A DNA stretch of 42,881 nucleotides from Bacteroidaceae bacterium (GTDB lineage Bacteria; Bacteroidota; Bacteroidia; Bacteroidales; Bacteroidaceae): positions 1-42,881 of the forward strand of contig JAGCPB010000036.1 in NCBI GenBank assembly GCA_017642425.1, read 5' to 3'. This document shows positions 16,174 to 21,813 of the stretch, piece by piece. Below the pieces are notes generated by a model. The model was not told where the DNA came from, made no database searches, and was given only the letters and a program-made list of their open reading frames with translations. A program made the position numbers and the translations under genes. Position 1 is the stretch's first letter. Each line of letters starts with the position of its first letter.

Positions 16174-17313
16174 TCAGTCTTTGCTGCGCCACAGGTCGCG
16201 CACTGCAAAGTATGCCTTCTTAGCCTTGTAGTCACCGTCAAAAAGGAACGGAGCATTCTGGCGGCTGCGTGAGTTGAGCCATGAGTAGTTGTCGGCCAGG
16301 CCCCAGAAGGTGATGGTGTGGATTCTGTTCTTATGCTTCTTTACAACTGCAAAAAATTTCTTGTAAGCCTCTGCTACAAGTGAATCCTGACGTGCTTTCT
16401 CCTGTTCTGTAAGCTCAGGGGCTGCCAGTCCACCGTCACCGGAATAACCGCCAAAGTTTGCCATCTGGTCCTGCTGGCCCTGCTGCTGGCGCTGACGACG
16501 TCGGTCCGGACCACCTCCGGCAATATCAAGCTCGGTAAACTGTATGAGCACGCCCAGTTCCTCAAAGCGGGTGAGTGACTCATCAACGGTATTGTAGTCC
16601 ATATTAACATTGTAGTGTCCCTGCATGCCTATTCCGTGGATTGGAATTCCGCGGTCAAGCATACCCTTTACAAGCTGGTAGCATTTCTCGCGTTTGGCGG
16701 GGTTGTTCAGGCCGTAGTCATTATAGAATAGCAGGGCATCGGGATCAGCCTCATGGGCATATACGAATGCGGAGTCTATGAAATGCTCGCCGGCAACGCG
16801 GAGCCACTGTGAGTTGCGCAGGAACCCGCGGCCATCATCAATTGCTTCATTCACTACATCATAGCAATAAACCTTGCCCTTGTAGTGCTTCATTACGGCA
16901 AAGATATGCTCTTTCATGCGCTTGAACACTTGTGTGGAGTCTTCGGTAAGCCATTCGGGGCACTGTGAGTGCCAGATAAGGCAGTGGCCGCGCATTACAG
17001 CCCCCTGGTTGCCCAGAACAAAGTCAACCACGCGGTCAGGAGTGTTGAAAGTGAGAACGCCCTGTGTGCGCTCGGTTTCAATGGGTTTCATGCTGTTCTC
17101 GCATGTGGCGCTGTTAAAGTGGCGGCTGAAGAGTTTCATGTTCTCTTCACTGCGCAGAGTCCAGTTGTCAATGGCTGCACCTACCTTGATAGGTGCCAGA
17201 ATGTCCTTGAGGGGCTCCACCTGGAAGGCGTCGTTACCGTCATACTTGGGTTGGCCCGATGCTGAGACCGATACGGCCACAGCTACAGTCAGAATGAGAT
17301 TTCTTGTTTTCAT
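16174..17313 (-). CDS. GH10 endo-1,4-beta-xylanase
   Basis: 379 residues with a signal peptide (residues 1-20, AVAVSVSASGQ). A single GH10 barrel: the acid/base is Glu156 in YDVVNEAIDDG and the nucleophile is Glu261 in IQFTELDIAGG. Substrate-site motifs GHCLIWHSQCPEW and TFWGLADNYSWL are present. After the nucleophile strand there is an inserted low-complexity stretch (about 267-300, rich in Q, R and G) that replaces the short loop of most relatives. No dockerin or CBM is present. It hydrolyses xylan backbone, probably in the periplasm or at the surface. It follows the DUF3298-like lipoprotein by 39 bases, without an obvious promoter of its own. Confidence 0.94.
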   Translation of the reverse strand: MKTRNLILTVAVAVSVSASGQPKYDGNDAFQVEPLKDILAPIKVGAAIDNWTLRSEENMKLFSRHFNSATCENSMKPIETERTQGVLTFNTPDRVVDFVLGNQGAVMRGHCLIWHSQCPEWLTEDSTQVFKRMKEHIFAVMKHYKGKVYCYDVVNEAIDDGRGFLRNSQWLRVAGEHFIDSAFVYAHEADPDALLFYNDYGLNNPAKREKCYQLVKGMLDRGIPIHGIGMQGHYNVNMDYNTVDESLTRFEELGVLIQFTELDIAGGGPDRRRQRQQQGQQDQMANFGGYSGDGGLAAPELTEQEKARQDSLVAEAYKKFFAVVKKHKNRIHTITFWGLADNYSWLNSRSRQNAPFLFDGDYKAKKAYFAVRDLWRSKD

Positions 17314-17352
17314 ACATTTGGTTATTAATTGGTTTGTTGGATTTTGATAGTG

Positions 17353-18144
17353 TCACCTTATAATATCACTGATCAGGTCCTCGGGCACTGAGAGGGTAGT
17401 GATACCCTGGGCGTACGGGGCGATATCGTATTGGTTGTAGATGAAGTCGATGGTGTCTTGGCGGATCTCAAAGTTTTTGGATACAAACATGGGCTCGTTG
17501 CTGAAATATCCGTGATCGTCAAGCTCATTGCGGCTGCTGCACTCGGCATACTCCAGGAGCTTTTTGTCCAGAATGGGGATCAGGACCTTTTCGTAGCCGG
17601 GTTTGAAATAGTTGTCAAGCGTAATCACACTGCCATCCTCAAGACGGTAGTTGCGGCATGTTATGAATGTGCCACCGTGCGCGCCGCCTGTATATTGGTA
17701 ATACTTAATGAAGTGACCTATTATGTCTTTGTTGTTGCCGTAATGAACCTCTGTGTTTAGCACGTACTCATAATCTATATCGCGTGGCTCAAACCCCTCC
17801 TCACGTGCATATTCAATCTGCTCCTTGTTCTCCAGCCTGAATACTTCAATCACAGAATCAATGAAATGTATCATTGCGCCGCGGACATCGGTGGTGCGCT
17901 TGCCGAACATGAATTCCGATATGTCCAGGTTGAATGCATCGGCAAACAGGGTGTCAGTGCCGTGGGCCTTGAGTACATTCATGTCAAAGCAGATGGATGG
18001 ATGCTCCTTGTCCTGCGTGTAGGGGATATCCTGCTTAAAAGTGACGTATGTGAACGCATACTTTTCACCTCTTTCGCTGCATGCGATAAAAGCAAGTATC
18101 ACAATCAGAGCTATGATATTCTTTCCTGTCTTCATCTTTATCAT
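17353..18144 (-). CDS. DUF3298-like lipoprotein
   Basis: About 263 residues. The start is placed at the ATG at 18144; the ATG at 18135 is also possible. Either gives a lipoprotein signal ending LAFIACS. The frame extending to 18171 overlaps the -7 box and is rejected. The region YTGGAHGGTFITCRNYRLEDGSVITLDNYFKPGYEKVLIPIL is the hallmark of DUF3298 (with an N-terminal DUF4163-like part), a fold seen in RsiV-type proteins that bind lysozyme and in Bacteroidetes lipoproteins. The role here is unknown. It is upstream of and possibly co-transcribed with the GH10 xylanase. Confidence 0.78.
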   Translation of the reverse strand: MIKMKTGKNIIALIVILAFIACSERGEKYAFTYVTFKQDIPYTQDKEHPSICFDMNVLKAHGTDTLFADAFNLDISEFMFGKRTTDVRGAMIHFIDSVIEVFRLENKEQIEYAREEGFEPRDIDYEYVLNTEVHYGNNKDIIGHFIKYYQYTGGAHGGTFITCRNYRLEDGSVITLDNYFKPGYEKVLIPILDKKLLEYAECSSRNELDDHGYFSNEPMFVSKNFEIRQDTIDFIYNQYDIAPYAQGITTLSVPEDLISDIIR

Positions 18145-18151
18145 GTTTTTT

Positions 18152-18160
18152 GCGAAAATA
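18152..18160 (-). promoter_or_regulatory. -7 box for the DUF3298-like gene
   Basis: TATTTTCGC on the minus strand, one mismatch from TAnnTTTGC, 7 bases before the ATG at 18144. Confidence 0.45.
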
Positions 18161-18195
18161 CACAAAAGCATTGAAATAATAACACCGATTCTTTA

Positions 18196-18312
18196 GTATT
18201 GGGGCGAAGCGAGTATGCGAGCGAGAGCGGCCGGAGGCCGCCAAGCGACTGAAAGGAGCGCTTTCGCGTTAGCAAAATAAAAAGATGTGCCCAAAACGGG
18301 CGCCCCGGAAAC
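18196..18312. other. GC-rich patch with palindromes, no gene
   Basis: This intergenic stretch is strikingly GC-rich and purine-patterned (repeated GCGAG/GAGCG units). It has a GCGGCC-gga-GGCCGC hairpin at 18227-18241 and a GCCC-aaaac-GGGC hairpin near 18289-18302. No supported reading frame. It sits on the chromosomal side of the integrative element and may be a decayed gene end or a structural repeat. Confidence 0.4.
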
Positions 18313-18338
18313 AAAAAAGAGGCCTATAAAGCCTCTTT
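18313..18338 (-). terminator. ancestral tRNA-His terminator, displaced by the element
   Basis: On the minus strand, AAAGAGGC-tttatag-GCCTCTTT followed by TTTGTTT makes a good intrinsic terminator. It sits 6 bases beyond the left 11-bp repeat, exactly where the tRNA-His terminator would be if the element were removed. Confidence 0.7.
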
Positions 18339-18344
18339 CTTGTT

Positions 18345-18355
18345 TTTGGGGTGCC
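18345..18355. repeat. left attachment-site repeat (attL side)
   Basis: TTTGGGGTGCC is repeated directly at 23318-23328, where it forms the last bases (including CCA) of tRNA-His. Weaker similarity to the tRNA T-arm region continues inward (GGRACT..TCGAACC), as expected for a site recognised by the same integrase. Confidence 0.75.
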
Positions 18356-18777
18356 AAACGGAACTATTCTCGAACCGATTTTTAGAGGACTTAGATAAGA
18401 TTTGGGAGTTAAGGCATTATATTCCCATTCCTCATGAAGCACATTAATATGAGTTTTTTAGGGCACATAGCGACCCTCATGTATACAAGTTATATAAGAA
18501 TAAATACGCTATTTGGTACATTCAAACTCTATATGAAATTTGATAATTATAATGTGGAGTTGATGTGCTTCTAAGATACTACAAAGGGGCTAATCACATA
18601 TACTTAGAGTATCTGTTACACCGCCTAAACCTACTAATTAATTTGGCGGTGTGGGCTTATAAAATAGGGCGCACTCTGTCGCTTCCGTCAATTTTTCATG
18701 TTGTGCTGAAAAAAATAATTGAACTATACCTGCTTTTTTTACTACATCAACTATTTATATAGAAAAACAATAATGAT
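18356..18777. other. gene-poor left end of the element
   Basis: There is no independent gene here that I can support. Bases 18356-18447 form a reading frame that would continue the large recombinase gene if the element were circular (see findings). An 8-bp-arm inverted repeat lies at 18618-18652. The 65-codon frame at 18565-18762 is low-complexity, leucine-rich and probably spurious. Confidence 0.5.
18618..18652. repeat. inverted repeat, possible replication origin or operator
   Basis: ACACCGCC (18618-18625) and GGCGGTGT (18645-18652) flank 19 AT-rich bases. It lies upstream of the Rep-like gene on the element, where a double-strand origin nick site or a regulator site could be. There is no direct evidence for either. 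Confidence 0.4.
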
Positions 18778-18984
18778 ATGATACCAGCTAAAAGACAATT
18801 CAGGAACGATATGAGCGACCAGCAGAAGCAAGCCATATCGCAGAAATTAAGAGGGCGCACCCTTTCGCAGTCCACCAAGGACAAAATATCCCAATCCATG
18901 ACTGATTATTGGAACTCACTACCATTGAAGCCCACGCCCGACAATCCTTATGGTGACACCGAGCAGACATCGGACACCTATTGA
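18778..18984 (+). CDS. small NUMOD3-like putative DNA-binding protein
   Basis: 68 residues. The stretch MSDQQKQAISQKLRGRTLSQ and the following TKDKISQSM resemble the NUMOD3 motif, a short helical unit repeated in homing endonuclease tails (pattern S.E.K.KIS..LKGR..S..TK.KIS.S). Two half-repeats are visible at residues 12-29 and 30-42. A downstream YWNSLP and an acidic, threonine-rich tail complete it. The start could be residue 1 (18778) or Met12 (18811). It is followed after about 60 bases by the Rep-like gene in the same orientation, suggesting it helps bind origin DNA or regulates replication. Confidence 0.6.
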   Translation: MIPAKRQFRNDMSDQQKQAISQKLRGRTLSQSTKDKISQSMTDYWNSLPLKPTPDNPYGDTEQTSDTY

Positions 18985-19047
18985 TTATTCCCCACTTAGC
19001 AAGGGGAAGTTGAGGGAAAAAATAATGCATGATAATGAAACGCTTAC

Positions 19048-19971
19048 GTGATAACTTTTGATAAACTAAAAATAGTTTCAGCCATTGAGAACATCACTAT
19101 TAACAATGTAAATGCCTTTGAGAAAAAAGAAAAGAATGGTAGAGTTCAATCTCTGTCATTTCATCAGGAATACCCATATCTGTTAAGGATTAAGATTGAT
19201 TATTCCGAGCATGAATTTGTATTGGAGTTTACAGGTAAAGTACTTGGTGCCGATTATCCCAAACTCATTTCATCGGACACAATAAAACAATGCTTCGAGA
19301 ACATAAACAATCTCGGTATCTGTAATATTGACATAGAGGCAATGATGAATTCACAGGTTGTTACATGCGATGTCACCAAGGATATTGAATGTCACGATAT
19401 CAGCCGATTGTCGGCATATATCAGAGGGCATATCAGAAACTATCAACAATTCAATTGCAAAGCGCGTTGCGGCAATGTTACCATTGAAAGAAATGTACTG
19501 ACAAGAAAATTTAAGAAGCGTATGATTATATATGATAAAGGGAGAGAGATGTCCAGCGCCGAGAACCGCAAATTTGTTCAAGAGTATGGGTTAGAAGGTA
19601 TGTTTGACAATGTGTGCCGACTTGAAATGAATCTGAATTCCAAGCATCAGATTCGGGAATCGTTGGGGATAACAGACAACACCCTATCTTCCGTTCTTGA
19701 GTCCGATGCCAATCCCATTGCCAGTTTTATTACTGAAGCAGTATCTCCCCCATCGGAGCCAGTTCAATACAACGACAGGAAGAGCTATTTTATCTCACTT
19801 GTTCTCAAGGATTGTGATTATGACTTAGCCAAGGTAGAGGCTCGAATGAGAGAATTATACAGACATGGCACGAAATTCTCGAATGTCATGAAGCCATATA
19901 GGGAGGCGCTTGATGCTATGAGCCAATGTGAAGATGATACATACTCCAGCCTCATTGATAAACTGCAATAG
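19048..19971 (+). CDS. putative phage/plasmid replication initiator (gene II/X-like)
   Basis: 307 residues from a GTG at 19048; an in-frame stop lies just upstream at 19036-19038 and no ATG is available. The opening TFDKLKI and especially the central KKRMIIYDKGREM ... NVCRLEMNLNSKHQIRESLGI correspond to the replication initiation proteins of filamentous phages and related plasmids (phage gene II/X or CRI family), which nick a double-strand origin for rolling-circle replication. I do not see a clean HUH histidine pair, so catalysis is inferred from family resemblance. AT-rich codon use matches the element. A 10-bp-stem hairpin lies 40 bases downstream. Confidence 0.65.
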   Translation: MITFDKLKIVSAIENITINNVNAFEKKEKNGRVQSLSFHQEYPYLLRIKIDYSEHEFVLEFTGKVLGADYPKLISSDTIKQCFENINNLGICNIDIEAMMNSQVVTCDVTKDIECHDISRLSAYIRGHIRNYQQFNCKARCGNVTIERNVLTRKFKKRMIIYDKGREMSSAENRKFVQEYGLEGMFDNVCRLEMNLNSKHQIRESLGITDNTLSSVLESDANPIASFITEAVSPPSEPVQYNDRKSYFISLVLKDCDYDLAKVEARMRELYRHGTKFSNVMKPYREALDAMSQCEDDTYSSLIDKLQ

Positions 19972-20011
19972 TATCAAAAACCAGTATGTATCACTTTAAG
20001 ATTAAAAAAAG

Positions 20012-20040
20012 GGTGATACGCCAGCGGCCAGCGTATCACC
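20012..20040 (-). terminator. hairpin between Rep and the lipoprotein gene
   Basis: GGTGATACGC (20012-20021) and GCGTATCACC (20031-20040) form a perfect 10-bp stem. On the minus strand it is followed by T7 (20010-20004), so it should end the lipoprotein transcript. On the plus strand the T-run is poor. Confidence 0.7.
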
Positions 20041-20074
20041 TTATATCTTTGTTTTAAATGAATAAATCCATTAC

Positions 20075-20542
20075 CTACTTAACGTCTTCAATGTCCGAAA
20101 TAACATAAGTAGCATGAACTTTATGTTTATGAACGAGATTATATGAATACGAGTTATTATCATATGGAGAATGAATCTGTGTGTTGACAGAATCGGGATA
20201 ATAATCAATAGAACTACCATCCTCAAATATAATTCTGATTCCATATCGGTAATCAACCCTCGTCCAATGATAAACAACGCTTTGAGCCCATTCTATTGTT
20301 GCTTCAAAACTAAATTCCTCATCATAAATAAATAATGCACTCTCCCCACTATTAATAACAATTGAGTCTTTCTTTGATAATGAATTTGAATCATTAATAG
20401 CATAAAGAACACACCTACCTGAAGTCTCATTATCTATATAAACATCACACCAAATCATTGGGTCGCAACTCAACAAACCACTGATAGAAACAATGATGCC
20501 CACCGCTAAAACCAACAAGTGTCTTTTTCCTTTTGTTCTCAT
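20075..20542 (-). CDS. small lipoprotein of unknown function (element cargo)
   Basis: 155 residues from the ATG at 20542; the three codons before it begin with TTG. The lipoprotein signal is clear: basic MRTKGKRH, a hydrophobic core, and lipobox SGLLSC with Cys26. The mature domain is beta-rich (YIDNETSGRCVLYAINDSN, IRIIFEDGSSIDYYPDS), of no family I recognise. It could be an immunoglobulin-like or surface-exclusion type protein. It is on the opposite strand to the replication and recombination genes and has its own -7 box (TACATTTG near 20560-20567), so it is probably expressed while the element is integrated. Confidence 0.7.
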   Translation of the reverse strand: MRTKGKRHLLVLAVGIIVSISGLLSCDPMIWCDVYIDNETSGRCVLYAINDSNSLSKKDSIVINSGESALFIYDEEFSFEATIEWAQSVVYHWTRVDYRYGIRIIFEDGSSIDYYPDSVNTQIHSPYDNNSYSYNLVHKHKVHATYVISDIEDVK

Positions 20543-20594
20543 AGCCCTCAATCATTTTAGACAAATGTAGTAATAATTATCTGATTGGGTTTTG

Positions 20595-20819
20595 TCACTC
20601 AATACTTTTTTGTGGAGATGTGATTATGACGCCTTTGCGGATAGTACATTTCTTACCGATAAAGGGCTTATCTTGTGTAATCACATAGTTTTTAAGATAG
20701 TTGTATGAAACTCCAATGGCATCCTTATCCCAGTTGTCACAAAGAGCTTTTAGATTGCCATAATAGTAGTGCTTGCCATCTATCTCAAGATGGACAATCG
20801 TTCTTTCTTGTTTTTCCAT
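20595..20819 (-). CDS. small protein of unknown function (element cargo)
   Basis: 74 residues with no signal peptide. The sequence GKHYYYGNLKALCDNW..DAIGVSYNYLKNYVI followed by PFIGKKCTIRKGVIITSPQK is compact and partly basic. It has the look of the short proteins found in Bacteroidetes mobile elements, possibly DNA-binding, but I cannot assign a family. A perfect TACCTTTGC -7 box ends 3 bases before the ATG, so its mRNA should be leaderless. It sits divergently from the small serine recombinase and is a natural candidate for an element repressor or immunity factor. Confidence 0.65.
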   Translation of the reverse strand: MEKQERTIVHLEIDGKHYYYGNLKALCDNWDKDAIGVSYNYLKNYVITQDKPFIGKKCTIRKGVIITSPQKSIE

Positions 20820-20822
20820 TCA

Positions 20823-20831
20823 GCAAAGGTA
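20823..20831 (-). promoter_or_regulatory. -7 box for the 74-residue cargo protein
   Basis: TACCTTTGC on the minus strand, a perfect TAnnTTTGC, ends 3 bases before the ATG at 20819. Confidence 0.65.
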
Positions 20832-20893
20832 ACAACATGAATCCGCAATTCAAAATCTGCGCCGAATTATTGCATATATTAAATATTAGCACT

Positions 20894-20901
20894 ATATTTG
20901 T
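20894..20901 (+). promoter_or_regulatory. -7 box for the small serine recombinase
   Basis: TATATTTG matches TAnnTTTG and lies 17 bases upstream of the ATG at 20919. Confidence 0.5.
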
Positions 20902-20918
20902 TGTGTAATAGTTAAGAT

Positions 20919-21560
20919 ATGGAACAGGTAGTAATATTAGCAAGAGTGAGCACCGACAAACAGGAGTACCAGCGCCAGTTGAACGAACTAAACGATTATT
21001 GTAATGGTGTTGGTTGGAATGTCAAGGCAACATTCTGTAACAAGATTAGTGGTGCTAAGAGCATAGAGGAACGAACCGAAATTCAGGAACTGCTTCAATA
21101 TGTCAAGACACATCAGATTAGCCGCGTTGTCTGCCTCTCAATTGACAGACTTGGCAGGAATACACTCGAAGCACTTAGAGCTATTCAATGCCTCAATGAG
21201 AACCATGTTGCTCTCTTTGTCAAGAACTATAATTTGGAAACACTTACCCCTGATGGTAAAGTTAATCCAGTAGCCAGCCTCATATGCACTATCCTTTTGG
21301 AGATAGCCAGCATGGAGCGTCTTACTATCAAAGAGCGTATGACCAGCGGACGCAACCAGTATATAGCAAGATGCAGGAAAGAGGGTGTCAAGATGGGAAG
21401 GCCCAGTACATATCGTAAATCCGTTGATACCTACAAGAGCCAGTACACCAAGGAAATTTCTTTGTTAAAGAAGAACCTATCCCTTAGAAATATATCGGCT
21501 ATTACAGGAACAAGCATCAACACTCTAAGACGTATAAAAAAAGTAGCTATCGGGGCTTGA
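20919..21560 (+). CDS. small serine recombinase (resolvase/invertase type)
   Basis: 213 residues. The nucleophile is Ser11 in ILARVSTDKQ; the catalytic core continues with SIDRLGRNTLEAL and the long E helix IASMERLTIKERMTSGRNQY. A C-terminal helix-turn-helix (LSLRNISAITGTSINTLRRI) follows, as in Tn3-type resolvases and DNA invertases. It could resolve dimers of the replicating element, invert a segment, or assist the large recombinase. It lies on the same strand as the integrase 250 bases downstream. There is no obvious inverted crossover-site pair in the element, which favours a resolvase role. Confidence 0.92.
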   Translation: MEQVVILARVSTDKQEYQRQLNELNDYCNGVGWNVKATFCNKISGAKSIEERTEIQELLQYVKTHQISRVVCLSIDRLGRNTLEALRAIQCLNENHVALFVKNYNLETLTPDGKVNPVASLICTILLEIASMERLTIKERMTSGRNQYIARCRKEGVKMGRPSTYRKSVDTYKSQYTKEISLLKKNLSLRNISAITGTSINTLRRIKKVAIGA

Positions 21561-21657
21561 CTTTTTTTCAGTTAGCATTATGTTTTATATGAGGGTGGGC
21601 AAAACTTCACCCTTGCCATAATAGGCAATAATAAAGAGTAAAAAGACATGAACCTTA

Positions 21658-21813
21658 ATGCTAACAATTGAAAGATGCAAACAAATTTTATCAAACCACA
21701 AGAACCTAAGTAGCGAAGAAATCAAGCAATTGAGAAACTATCTTTACCTGATGGCAACACTTCAGATGGAGAGTGAAAAGAAGAATAATGGGACTAAAGA
21801 AAAAGAGGTATGA
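21658..21813 (+). CDS. 51-residue ORF translationally coupled to the large serine recombinase
   Basis: ATG at 21658 to TGA at 21811-21813, the stop overlapping the recombinase ATG (ATGA at 21810-21813). The product begins MLTIERCKQILSNHKNLS and is helical and charged, with a lysine-rich tail. Small ORFs of this type often precede large serine recombinases in Bacteroidetes and Firmicutes elements. Coupling implies matched synthesis with the integrase. A recombination directionality factor or an integrase partner is conceivable but unproven. Confidence 0.65.
   Translation: MLTIERCKQILSNHKNLSSEEIKQLRNYLYLMATLQMESEKKNNGTKEKEV

Noticed and set aside
18565-18762. 65-codon leucine-rich frame in the element
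   Set aside because: Low complexity, no start context, covers the inverted repeat; probably chance in AT-rich DNA.
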